A stretch of 64,000 nucleotides of DNA from contig CM049306.1 of assembly GCA_026874595.1 (NCBI GenBank), forward strand, positions 26,901,519 through 26,965,518. Direction: 5' to 3'. The position numbers and the translations under genes are program-made. The stretch comes from Sipunculus nudus (Eukaryota > Annelida > Sipuncula > Golfingiida > Sipunculidae). The notes beneath the pieces are model-generated. The model worked only from the letters and a program-made list of their open reading frames with translations. It did no database searches and was not told where the DNA came from. Of this stretch, positions 49,194-62,306 are shown one piece after another. Position 1 is the first letter of the stretch; every line of letters begins with the position of its first letter.

Positions 49194-50311
49194 AAAATTG
49201 AATGGTTTCCCAGAAGCAATACCTGATTCATAGTTTAGACTGAGGCCTTACAGGTTATGGCTGTGATGATACCTATAAATAGGCCTATCTCAATACTTTG
49301 CTCATGATACGATGCACAATACAATACTTAACATATATGATACATTATAATTCAAATTCCAAGAACATTTTCCCCTTGTATATAGACATGTAAATAAGCT
49401 TACTGTCATAAAAATGTATTCCAACACCGTAAATAAAATTGATTAACAAACAACAGGGCATTAGGATGCTGTTCAACTCATTTTTTACCAGTGGAGTTTC
49501 ACCTTTGATATCTCACATGGTGCTGAAAGACTATTTTAAATGTCAGATGTCCCTTCTTAGAGGAGCAACAAATATAGTCAACGTATTGAAACATGGACAT
49601 CTGATGATACCAGAGCGATATTTGACATCGTATTATGATGTATCAATACTGTGTCCTTTGAATCTTTACAGCCCTGCTAGCTGGCCTTGAACCAGGACTT
49701 GACCTAGGAGGGCGAGGGCAATGGTGTACGTTCTTTGTACATATGTGTCTGTGTCAATCTGCATGCTTGTTGGTTCTGAATATACAACTTTAACAGCACA
49801 ATTCACTTGAAAGTGTTACACAAGAGGTCTCTGCCACATCGAATGTGGCCTGTATAGTGTGGATTCTGGAATTCACAGGATAAAATATAAATGTCAGCTG
49901 TAGTTCACTCTTTGCTCTCAAGATGGCAGCATGGTGGGGGTGTACTATCTCTCTTTTGTTCATCTGCAAGACAGTTTGTATATTGTGGAAATAAACAAGT
50001 AGTTCATGTTTTGTGCTGCATTAAATTGTATCATTGATGAATGTTTTTTTCCAAATATTTAATAAATATGTGCCATGCTTTATATAATTATTAAAATTTC
50101 CATTTGTCTCCATGCTAAATGAGACATACCATGCAGCCTTACACTCGAGAGAATATCTACTAATTGTGTGTATGCCAAGTACTGTCAAGCCTGCCTTGCA
50201 TTCCGAGAAAAGCCCATACATAAAAACGTATTTGGAAGATTCGTTAAGGTTGGATTAAATGTTGTACCTTAGTGGAAAAGAGATGCTGATCGACCAGCTG
50301 GCTGGGTTTAA
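49194..50311. other. No recognised feature
   Basis: A spacer with weak open frames only. Confidence 0.4.
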
Positions 50312-51215
50312 AAAAGACCATTTTTCATTGGAATAGGTGATAGGAATGAGGGGTCACGGATTCGGCTTCCAGATGTAACCCACGCTGATCTACCTGAAGA
50401 CATATTTATTGTTAAGAACCATTCAGAATCAATACGTTTTGGGTATCAACTTTCACATACAATTAATGGACACAAAGTTTGCATCAAAGCTGTTTTGACA
50501 TTTGAGGGAATGCTCGGTTTTGAGTATGTCAGTACATATTTGCTACTCAATGATCAGCTAGGTATACGTGAGCAAATAGACTTTACAACTTCTGCATTGA
50601 TGCTTTTTTCAATTTTAAAAAGAGTCTGACTTTGCTGTTGCATTCCTGCCAATTCGGTATCAAAGAATGAATGTTTAAAAGAAGTACGAGAGCAGGCTGG
50701 TGACCCCCACTACATTGCTCGATCATTTGAATGTGAAAAGTATACAAAATTGAAAGCAGACCATGACACATGCAAAAAATGCAGGAAGTTGATAAAGGTG
50801 AAGAAGCCCCATTAAGGAGTGACGGAAACTTGGAGGAACCAGTTGAAACTGCATGTAGGCCAAACGTTGATACTCGAGGGGAAACCTAACTAATTAATAA
50901 AGTAACTGATCCTCCAAATGACACAACATAATCCATGATATCAGATTCAACATCAATAGTTACAAACGTTGTAATGCTTGGATAACCTGCAGACTTCATA
51001 GAAGAATGCCAGGAAAACAACATATGCATGCTAAATATTAAAGAAAAGGCCATAAATGACATGATTAATAAAATGGCACCAAAGGTGACTCTATCTCTGA
51101 AGTTGTTTATTAAGTGTGAGATAAGAAATGCGTAACAAAGTCCATACAGCAGAAGATGGTCTAAAGAAGTAATAAATATGTGATTGACTCTATGGAGAAG
51201 AAGCCCACGAGCCCA
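50312..51215 (+). pseudogene. Decayed intronless gene, possibly a P-element/THAP-type transposase
   Basis: One frame is open from 50312 to 50815 except for a single TGA (50627-50629): 104 codons, TGA, then 61 codons. The second part has a cysteine cluster (FECEKYTKLKADHDTCKKCR). After a frameshift near 50810, protein-like sequence continues (SDGNLEEPVETACRPNVD) with further stops to a RRWSKEVI..LYGEEAHE stretch near 51150-51200 that recalls the 'RWS-E-....L-SP-AY' region of P-element-like transposases. The family assignment is weak; coding origin and decay are better supported. Confidence 0.45.
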
Positions 51216-51284
51216 CAGAGGCCTGAAGAAAAGTGGTCTCTTGGTCCTGCCTTTACACGAGACTTTTGAAAAAGTATAAAAAGG

Positions 51285-54200
51285 CCTACAGGCCTAATGC
51301 GAACCTGTGCAATGAGATTACACCAGGTATAATGCTTCAATGCTGGACCATTACTTTTCAGGAACATGTGTAACATGTATATGAACAATGCAAGTACTAA
51401 ACACTTAGAACAAGAAACAATTAAACATACATCACTGCTGCAATTCTGGCATGGGTGCACACAACACAAAAACTAGAATATGGGTAGTCAACAAGCATCT
51501 ACCTGTATCTGCCAAAATCAGAGTGGGAAAGGTGAAGTGAGGAATAGATTGAGTGGCAAGGGGAAATAGAGTGAGGTGTGTTGCATAATAGCCTGGATGT
51601 CTGCAGCCAAAATGTGTATGTAGGTGGTGCCACCTGTCATAAAATCAAGAAAGCTGTCCAGGATGTATACACATGCAAAATTTCAGGTGGATAAGTCCAA
51701 CCAATGCAGAGATATGAGATCTATACACATGCAAAATTTCAGGGGAATAAGTCAAACCAGTCCTGAAATATAAGCCTGAATGTCTGCAGCATATACATAA
51801 ATGTAGGTGGCGCCACCTGCCAAAAAATCCAGAAAGCTATCCAAGATGTATAAACATGCAAAATTTCAGGTGGATAAGTCAAACCACTACTGAGATATGA
51901 GTGATTTTAGCCCACGGCAGACAAACAAACGGACGCTGTGCAAAAATGGTGGCAGATGGCACCACCAATTTTGTGTATGATTAAGAGCTATGTGAGATCT
52001 ATACACATGCAAAATTTCAGGGGGATATGTCAAACCACTGCCGAGATATGAGTGATTTTATCCCAAAGCAGATGAAGAGATGGATGCTGTGCAAAAATGG
52101 TGGCAGGTGGCACCACCAGTTTTGCATATGATAAAGAGCTATGGGAGAAGTATACACATGCAAAATTTTGGCCCAACTGGTCAAAAGGTTCCCGAGATAT
52201 GAGCTTGGATGTCTGCAGCTTAAACGTGAATGTGGGTGGCGCCACCTGTCATAAAATCAAGAAAGCTGTCAAGGATGTATAAACCTGCAAAATATCAGGT
52301 GGATAAGTCAAACCACTGCCGAGATATGAGTGATTTTATCCCAAGGCAGATGAACAGATGGACGCTGTGCAAAAATTGTGGCAGGTGGCACCACCAGTTT
52401 TGCATATGATAAAGAGCTATGGGAGATCTATACACATGCAAAATTTTGGCCCAACTGGTCAAACGGTTCCCGAGATATGAGCTTGGATGTCTGCAGCTTA
52501 AACGTGAATGTAGGTGGCGCCACCTGTCATAAAATCATGAAAGCTTTTCAGAATGTATACACATGCAAAATTTCAGGTTGATAAGTCCAACCAATGCAGA
52601 GATATGAGTGTTTTTATCCCAAGGCTGATGAACAGATAGACGCTGTGCAAAAATGGTTGCAGGTGGCGCCACCATTTTTAGTGTATGTTATAAAGCTTTC
52701 CAAGGGCTACATTTGTGCAAAATCTTTTGCCTTATCGGTGAAACGGTTCCCGTGGGATATGTGGGTTTATGTGTGGAAACAGACACACAAATGGACGCTG
52801 GGCAGAGAGGAAAGGTCAGAGGTCAACCAAAAATGAGGGCGCAGCAGTTCACATGTGACCGATCATAATTCTGAATTTTAAAAAATTCTGCCCAGTGGTT
52901 ATGGAGGAGTTCTCCGGAAACCTATGCGGCGATGGCAGCAGCGTTGGCGTCTGACTGAAAACATAGTATCCGCAAAACTCTGTTTTGGTGGATACAATGA
53001 TTGTAGCTGGCACCACCAGTATGTCAAACAAACCCCTCCTATGGAATAAGCAGGGACATACACTGTGCAAAAATAATTGTAGGTGGCGCCACCAGTTTTG
53101 TACACTATAAAGCTACCTGATGTGTATAAACATGCCCAATTTTAGGCTGATGTATAAAATTCCTCTGTAGAAATAAGCAGGCGCATACACTGCAAAAGTC
53201 AATGTAGGTGGCACCACCTGTCTTGTAAATGAGAATACCATCAAAGACGCATAGACAGGTAAAAATAACATTCCAATACATCAAACTTCCCCAGAGTTTG
53301 ATGCACTGGGCTGACAAGGCTTCGGTGAGTAAGGCAGTTGCCCCCGAGTGACCTGTGACAAATTGCTGCCTCAAGCTACTGCACTGAGTGAACCCTTGAC
53401 CTGCACCTGGCTAGACTGAGTGAACTTTTGACCTGTACCTAGCTGCACTGAGTGAACTCTTGACCTGTTGCATAATCTGACACAGTTGGCGGTCTGCCAA
53501 AGCTATAAATATATTCAGGCTGCACTTTGGTGCCAAATATGATGCAGTGAGCAGTCTGCCAAAGCTATAAATACAATGCAGCTACTGCACTGAGTGAACT
53601 CTTGACCTATACATGGCTGCACTTCTTCCAATCCTGGCACTGTGCTAAAACTATTTATAGAGCTGACATCATCTTGGCTAATGGCCAACATCAAGGCACT
53701 GGCAATCTGCCAATGGTAAACCAAGTGCTGCCATCTGTACACAAAAGTGGTCCCTACTTGTAATAACTTTGAAATTTATTTTCCCAATACAAAATGCTTT
53801 TCAGCTGACTTTTTATAAGAAAGAAATCGGGAATATATGTAAAATTATTATGGATACATACTGAATGCAAAATTAAAATACAGATATATCTCATTGATGG
53901 CAAATATTTTAATTAAGTTGAGTAGGGATACCAATATTTTATAATCCATGTACAGTTGTCTTTATATAGCCACAGAGAGCTGAATATCCATGATTGTAAC
54001 ATTGCCTGGTATGATGAATAACTTAAATCATAAATCTAAATTTTTTAAAAGCTTTTAAAAAAACTTTCTTGTCAATATTAACCAAAGATAACCTGAAATC
54101 TAAATGTCTCGTGGCATGATGTAATAGATGCTGATAAACTGGTGCCAGGCTAGATGTAACAGCATCACACAGCTAATATATATGGTAAAATGACTCAATT

Positions 54201-55218
54201 CAAGCTCCATAATTCAGCCAAAAATCATTCATGTGGAACCATTAATGACAATTATTATAAGAATAATTGTAGGAATTATTCTTGTAAAATATTTAACAAA
54301 CTTGCTTCAGTGGCATCAGACGAAAAAGTTTTGCAGGTTATAACTCATATAGGAAGATACAGCAAACTGGCTAAGTTCAGCTTCCCGTAACCCAGCCAGA
54401 AAGCACTGAACCAAAACCATTTGAACAAACTTGAATTATCAACATCTGAGGATAATTAACGTGTGAGATTTAAGAATTTGGCCCAGTGGTTTTTAAGAAG
54501 AAGATCTTTGTAGCCACTGAGCTAAAATGGGCTGTTATGGCATATGACTAAATTCAGCTTCCCATAACTTAGCCAAAAGTCACTGAAAAGTGACCATTTG
54601 AACAAACTTCAGAAAGCACTACCCTAGGATCATTTCTGTGCGATATTAAACATTTTGGCCATATGGTTTCAGAGAAGAAGTTTTTTGTAGCCCTCAGTGT
54701 GATACAGGCACTGATGACCCCGTACAAAAAAGGCCGATGCAGGTGGCGCCACCAATACCTCAATTTCACATATGACTTATGTGACCAACATTGGCATAAA
54801 ATTTGGTGATGATAGCTCCAGCCGTTTCTGAGATTAAAATTTTAATATGCCTTTTTGCACAGGTAACAAAGTTCAACCTCCTGTGACTCGGCCATAAATC
54901 TCTGAACTGGAACCATTCGAACAAACTTGAGAAAGCTTGTTCCAGAGATCATTTCTGTGAAATATTGGACAATTTGGCTGGACAGTTTCAGAGGAGAAGA
55001 TTTTTAAAGCTTTTTTAGCTTTTTCCCTATAAAATCTAAGAAAATGCAGTTAGAAAAAAAATAAACAAAATCCGATAGTTTTTTGGATGACTGATTATTT
55101 GCAAAATATTTGGTGATGCAAGCTCCTGCCGTTTTTGAGAAAGCTATGGTTAACGTACAGACGACGTACGACGCACGACGGACGACGACGCACCACGCAT
55201 AAGCTCACAGGTTCGCTA
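51285..55218 (-). mobile_element. Family B Helentron-like element B2 with internal arrays
   Basis: Read on minus: start TTAGCGAACCTGTGAGCTTA (55218), GACGACG/GTCGTC microsatellite, body matching 14940-16330 (to ~53770), the TAGCTTTGGCAGACTGCC section (53745-53100), a ~280-bp tandem array (52860-51590), and the end GCACAGGTTCGCATTAGGCC with the hairpin AGGCCTGTAGGCCT (~51292). It is collinear with B1 apart from the expanded array. Confidence 0.68.
51590..52860. repeat. ~280-bp tandem array with GGTGGCGCCACC palindromes
   Basis: Repeats of TGTATACACATGCAAAATTT, CCGAGATATGAG, GGACGCTGTGCAAAAATGGT and GCAGGTGG(C/T)(G/A)CCACC. Two half-units with alternate palindromes (GGTGGCGCCACC and GGTGGCACCACC) form the period. 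Confidence 0.8.
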
Positions 55219-57026
55219 AAAAATGCAGTCCATTTAAAAGTAAAATAATCACGAGGATATTGAAATTGCTGCATCCGAATGTCAGGGGCTTTAAATCTAT
55301 TTTAAATGGAACCTCAGGACCACAGAGTAGCATATAGGTTGTGAGGTTTTCAGTAAACAAGGGGTTACAACTAAAGTCTCTTGGTACTCACAGTAATGTA
55401 AAAAATAATTTTATTTTACAACTGTTCACTTTGAAGGACCACTTAACAATTTCAAGCTGACTACATCGGAAATGATCAGATATATAAAGAGAGATTCGAA
55501 ATAAAAATCACTATGCCATGTACAAAAAGTGTTGAAACTGCTCATTTGGAAACAGCACCTTTACTCAGATCGAAGAATTTAAGGGAATCTTTACCCAAAT
55601 TCTCCATCAAAGTTGACTTACCAGTAGATGTATTTGTGTAACTGAAGGTAGTGAGGGGGTAATTGAATGCATACATTTAAAGTATTTAAATACATTAAGA
55701 TTAAGCAAACACTGGCTTAGTATTAACTAGTAACAATACCATAATACACCTTCATATCTGATATAGTATCTCCTAAGCAAGTAGGTCTGGAGCCAGTCAA
55801 GTATACAGTTATACCTTGAATGCGAATGATATCATTGTAGTTCTTAGCATGCGCCCACATGTTTGTGACTATAAGTATTTTTTGTCCATTTTTGTCAAAA
55901 TTTACAGGGGAGAACAAACAGTTCTACAGAGGGGGAAGGGGTGGAAGGCTGTGTACTACTTTGGTTGGGCAAAAATGTTGATATCATATGATCATCATAT
56001 GATCATCTGGCATGACCAATACTTTGAAACTTCTTACCTGGTATAAAGCTTATTTTATATAAATATGTCATAACAATTATAAAACACACTATGTATCTTT
56101 CAGTTATGTTAGATACTTGTATAGACCTCTGATATAGGTGTAGACCTACAATATATTAAATTTACTTATCCTATGGTACCTGTATTTTTTTTCTTATACA
56201 TGGCGTTATATCACATTTTAGTGTTCTATTTTTGAAGGGGGAGGGGTTAAAAAAAGGAGAGCTCTTTGTTCTACCCCGTATATGTTGACAAAAATGGATA
56301 GTCCCAAAGAGAGTTGATGATTTTTTTAATGTATTGCCAGCGAGAAACCAAATGGTACAGAGTTAGTAGGGAATAAATATGATGCTTGATGAGATACTGA
56401 TAAACGCTTTATTTTGTCAAAGTAATAACCAGTTTGAATTTTGTGCTTCCAATGCAACTGGTGTAACAGAGGTGATGGAAGAATTAAAATACATACCTTT
56501 ACAGCAGTTTATTCCACAAAATTGCAGAGAATTCATCAAAATGGATGTTCATCCATTTTAACTGTGATCACATGAAATAGTGGATGTGATTTGCTAATCA
56601 ATTATTTTTATTATGCTACAGTAGATGGCACCACTATACATTTGTAACAGAGTTGATGAAACATCAGGACAACACATTCATGGTTTTAAAAAAAAATCTA
56701 TAGGTTATTAAGTTTGTTTTTTTTTGCAAAATCAATATTTATACAACACCTTTCACAATCCTATATAAAAATACCTGGTATGTTGTGGTTTAAATACTGA
56801 ATTTTTTTTTTTAATTTTGAAACCATGGATTTGAACAACAGATTTTTACGTCCTATCAAACTTCAGGTCTGCCTGGAGTTGTGAAAAACTATTGCTTCAT
56901 ATTACTAAGCTTTGAGGCAGATTAATATCACATCTCACCAGCCAGGGTAGTGGCTATCTTTAGTCAAACTTTGCCTAGGGTTGTCTTTCTGTATCTGATC
57001 AGCAAAGACTGGTCATATAATCCTTT
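55219..57026. other. No recognised feature
   Basis: AT-rich. A tandem CATATGATCAT (55983-56003) is the only small structure noted. Confidence 0.4.
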
Positions 57027-57610
57027 ACATGACATTACAGTTAGGAATATTATGCTGCTACTTCTAGGATTCTTAATGACATGATATTACAGTTCAGTAT
57101 ATTACACAGCTACTTCCTGGATTCTTTGTGACATGACATTACAGTTTGGAATATTACACAGCTACTTCAAGGATTCTTCATGACATGACATGACATTACA
57201 GTTTGGAATATAACACTGCTGCTTCTAGGATTCTTCATGACATGACATTACAGTTTGGTATATTACACCTGGAATTCCTGGTTTCTTCATGACATGACAT
57301 TACAGTTTGGTATATTACACCTGGACTTCCTGGGGCCTGTTGCAATAACATTTTACTGGACTTAAGCCCAGTTGGGGGCCTAAATACCATGGTTACAATT
57401 GTGACGTCATAATGGTTACCATGGTGACACACAGATGCCCCTGGGCTTAAGTCACCTACATGACTTCAGTCACCTTATTGCAACACACCCCTGGTTTCTT
57501 CATGACATGACTTTACAGTTTGGAATATAACACTGCTGCTTCTTGGATTCTTCATGACATGACATTACAGTTGGAATATTACACATTCACTTCCTATAAT
57601 CATCATGAGA
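57027..57610. repeat. ~52-bp minisatellite, about eight units, split by a MITE
   Basis: Units read CATGACATGACATTACAGTT, TGGAATATTACACAGCTACTTC, AAGGATTCTT. It lies just past the NOA1 stop codon, so probably within or next to its 3' UTR. Confidence 0.88.
57333..57490. mobile_element. ~158-bp MITE inserted in the minisatellite
   Basis: Ends GGGCCTGTTGCAATAAC and CTTATTGCAACACACCC are inverted repeats. Inner inverted blocks are GGACTTAAGCCCAG/CTGGGCTTAAGTC and ACCATGGTTAC/GGTTACCATGGT. The flanking minisatellite unit is interrupted at CCTGG, repeated on both sides (CTGG). Confidence 0.85.
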
Positions 57611-57666
57611 TGATAATAATAAAAGGAAATTTAACAGCTACTTCCAAAAGTGTACATGGTTTGACA

Positions 57667-57839
57667 CTATAACTTTGGATATTTCACAACATAGCGAGGC
57701 GTTCCCTTGACACGACGTCCTCTCATATTAACTGCATAAGGAAGCAGTGGAGGTTGCCTAACATGAAACCCAAGACCAGCTGGTGTGTAGGCTCTCAGCT
57801 GCAAACTCATCCCTGTTCCAGCTGTCACAGATACCCAGC
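57667..57839 (-). CDS. NOA1: NOA1 terminal exon with stop
   Basis: The acceptor AATTTGCAG precedes 57839 and TAG is at 57669-57667. The 56 residues include SLQLRAYTPAG and VRQPPLLPYAVNMRGRRVKG, the family's characteristic C-terminus. A 52-bp minisatellite begins about 60 bp past the stop. Confidence 0.92.
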
Positions 57840-60800
57840 CTGCAAATTAAAATGTAATGTTTCCTGAAATACATCTCATTCAGGTAAAACATTTTCAAAA
57901 ACTTGAAAAATAAAATGTTCACTGGAAAAATTATAAATTCTTACCCAATAAGAACTCAGAAACAGCAATTTAAAAGTGCCAACTCATATGCAGGCTCACT
58001 AGAGCTATACACTTTATCCCCACTGGCACAGGACATTTCTGCCAGTAGCTTATAAACATATTGTGCCAAGACTTTTCTTGGTTGCAAATTTCCAATTCTT
58101 CAACTCTGAGTGTAAATACTTATGCACCGCTGTTGAGAAAGTTCTCTAAACTGACTTGAAATAATTTGTTTCAATCTCTTTAGTGTCTTTCTGTACTCTG
58201 GAAATCTCTTAATATGCCTTGAACAGATAGATTTTAATCAATTTTACACATAATAAGATATCACATATCATTTCACTCTAATAACTCATGTAATGTTATC
58301 ACATATTATTTCACTCTAATAACTCATGGCTGTTCTTTCTGGTGGCGGTCTGTCAGTATATTTGGCTTAAATCCCCCTCCCCAACAGCAGCCTAATTAGA
58401 AGAACATATCAGTCACACAGATGTGCACATTAAATAATGTCATAAACCTACCCAATGATGACAAAACAATGTCTGCAATACTGACTCGCCAACCAACACC
58501 AGTCAGATTTATCTCTTGTCCAATTAGTGATGGTATCTTCCACAGTCTTTTACTGTCTCCTAATGGCACCTACAATAAAACTTAATAGATTCAACCATTC
58601 GCCCACATTCTATTTCTAACATCTAATGGTACCTCCTATAAATTATCACAGATGATTCGTCACAGAATAAACCATATCTTCCACAGTCTCTGTCACCCAA
58701 TGGTACCTAAAGGGATTAATCACAGATTAAACCACATCTCCAACAGTCTCTGTCACCTAATGGTACCTACAATGGTTCATCACAGATTAAACCATATCTT
58801 CCACAGTCTCTGTTAGCTGATGGCACCTACAATGATTCAATCACAGATTAAACCACATCCTCCAAAGTCTCTGTTATCTGACAGAACCTACATTAAAACA
58901 TCAACATTAAACCATATCTTCAACAGTCTCTCACTGTCAGTTTATAAGGATAAAATATTATACTGATAGAGTAACATGGGATATTACTTGAATACCATTC
59001 AATAAAGATCAAAGAGATTAAGTATATACTGGAACAGCATACACAGGAAGTGACTGCTCAGTCAGGTGAGGATGGACAGTGAGCAGGGTTGGGCGGGTAA
59101 ACCCGGCGGCTAATACACCTTATTACCTGGGCTAGCAGTAAGCCTTAAAACCCACATGTGGGTTTTAATGGGCAATATGATATTGGCTTTTCTAGAAGCA
59201 TTCTTTTCAATCTCAGAATCACTGAGTAAAATGCATATAATCAAATAAAGAGGAAAAACTACAGTGATTGTCTATGAAATAAGTTTAATACCAACAGATG
59301 AGCAACATCACAGATATTAATAAAGAAGCACACAAACAAGAAATTGTGTCATTCACCAATGCTATTATGATACATCATGCATTATGTTCAAACTGTTTTA
59401 TACAAACAGCTACCAATCCAGTTCAGAATGTCCACAACAGGCCATAAGCAGGTCACAAGCTTTGCAGCACATTGTACTCCAAGTTGATTGTGAATCTTGT
59501 TTTGTATGTAGCCAAAGTTAGAGAATACACGTTCTACAGCAGCAGAACTGGCTAGCATACAGAGAAGATTGGATGCGTATGACACTAGCACTGAGGTGTC
59601 ACTGTGGCTTCACCTGTGTTGTATCCTATACATGTACTGCCAATCAGTTGACACTTGGCAGCCAGTAACCATCTTGTGTCAACCAGTTAGCCAGTTTTTG
59701 TACACACCCAATCAGTAAGCCATCCACTTTCAATCTTTCATTTATACAAAGGAAATTATTTCAAAATCATTAAACAATACAAAAGATAGATTCAGATAGA
59801 AATATGATTGAGATAATGGGAGTTACAAAGTACTGTAGGTTTTACCGTTTATACACCATCATGAAGACTCCTGATTTTTTTAGTTATCATTATAACTGCT
59901 ATATATCACTGATATCAGTTATATATTAGATATATTTGTATAGTTATATATATTATAAAGCAAAGAAGCATACTGATCACAGTATTTCCCAAGCTGGTAC
60001 AAGAAATTTTTGGTTCAGTCAGTTGCCATTTGAGACTATATTGCCCGTAAAACCCATAAAACCTGGGTAAACCCAGGTAAACCTGGGTTTACCCAGTAAA
60101 ACCCACTGGGCTGGGTTTTATGCTTAAAACCCAGGTTTTGCCCAACCCTGACAGTGAGGAATGGTAACCAAATCATACCACCCCACTTACCCAGATAGTA
60201 AGTGATACAGAACACCATAAATACAGGTGTCAACTAATTTTATATGTGTAACTTTAATCACAATATTCAGATAGCAAAGTTTAGAGGTAAACCTACACTG
60301 ATACACATTAACCCAACATTGCAACCAAAATGTCTAATCAAACAGTCCAATAATTTTAGAATAAAAAGTGCATTTCAGGAACATTTTATATTTTAAATGG
60401 ATTCTGTATCAAATTATGTTTCATATGCAGGTAAGCTGAAGCAACACATCATGTTATAATAATAAAATCAATGAGTGTAATGCATGCAAATCATGTGTAA
60501 CGAGTTGGAGGTAGGTAGGAGTTTGTGAGTAGGTACCAGTCTACTTTGCTAGGAGCAGGTGCCTTCCCGCGGGAGATGTCAGCATGATATTGGATCAGCA
60601 GCGAGGCTATGGACTGAAAGGTGATTTTGATGACTCAGGACGTTGTGCTGGGTTTGGAAGGAAATATGATAGTTCTGAGCTTTATTGACTGCTGTGGTGC
60701 AGCCACAGAGTGGTAAACAACCTACTCTAGGTCTTAGATTAAACTCTTTGTTTATGTTTATCGTCTTTGGCTGTTATTCTTCCCATTAGTTGGTCACCAT

Positions 60801-62269
60801 ATAATCTCCCCCCCCCTAATTTTGTTAAGGATCATTATAATATTCCAGCCAGGGTTCCTATTCAGATTGTACCTCCGGGAAATAGTCTTTGGAAGCAGTA
60901 GAGCAAAGAAATGGTACATCATGTGAAATATTTAAAATCTGATAAACAATTCACTGCACATCAAATATTCAAAATATGATATATAACAGATTTTAGAAAA
61001 TAAACCCTGCATATATTTTATAAATACCAAACATTGTCATGAGTATAATCATACCCCTAGATGTTCTGTTCCTACATGTTGCCTGTAGAAACTGTCTGCT
61101 TCCTCAGTTGGCAGAATGTGCACTGGTAAGACCTTGCAGGCAAGCACTGTGAAGTAACAGGCATTGGCAGCCTGTAGGGAACAGAGATAAAATATACTGA
61201 CTGACAGGCACTGTTAGAAAGTATCTATATGAACTCTGATACATCAATTTTACTGTGGTTGGATTAATATTCTAAAGATAATAAGTATGAGATTTCCCCA
61301 TTAACCCACAAGGTATTCATTTCATTATTTTGTCTTACAGAAATCTACTCATAATATAACATTATATGACGTTTTTTTACAACTGGGAAAAGGAATCTAC
61401 AAGTTACCAATATTCAAATAAGTGAGAAAAAAATCTGGCAATGTGGGTTGCCAACTTGATGAAAATCCCCGGAAATATATAATGAGTAAACCCATTTTTA
61501 ACTGACAGAGAAATTGTGAATTGTAAACCCTCACAAACACAAGAAAAGCCACATTCTTAACAGCTAAATCATCAAAGATGTCCATAACAAATGTAATCTG
61601 AAAAAATATGCTCATAAAAAACAAAAAAAAAAGATATTTATGTTAACTTCTGTACATGTTCCATGTTATAAACAGCTTGTAGATAAACAAGGTCATCTGT
61701 CATGGAGGCATTAAGGTCATTCTAAGCCAGAATTACCTATACTAATTAATTGGAATGGTAGTTACACCTGTTATACACACCTGGATAAAATCTATTCTTC
61801 CAAGACCAGAAACAAAGATGGTATAGCCTGGTTTTACAATGAAGCTTCGGGGAACCAGTGGCTGTCTGGGTAATATCTTCTCCAGCTCAGTTTGACTCAA
61901 CAAATTGATTATCTGCAGAAAATAAAGGTAACAAATACCTTATTAACATCTCATAATGTTCCATTCATATGGCTAATTCATCATCTGCAGTTGTAAAACA
62001 ATTATTTAACAAACTAACATTACTTTTACAATACTGATTCAAATTGGTTACAATCTGGTTTCAATACTGGCACTGAATTTTCAATCATTTTGACCTGTAA
62101 ATCATTGTCAATGATAAGTATTGTTTCAGCTTTAACTTGGACACAATGAGGTTTGACTGCATAAAAAATTAAACATGTTTTGCCTTTTGAACTATATATG
62201 GACACATGCAGTGGTGTCAATTTATCTTCAAAAGTAGGGTGATGACACGTGGGAGGGTAATCAAAGTTT

Positions 62270-62306
<37 letters not shown>

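Noticed and set aside
60490-60810. Possible solo LTR starting TGTAACGAG
   Set aside because: No convincing terminal dinucleotide pair with target duplication and no second copy in the window.
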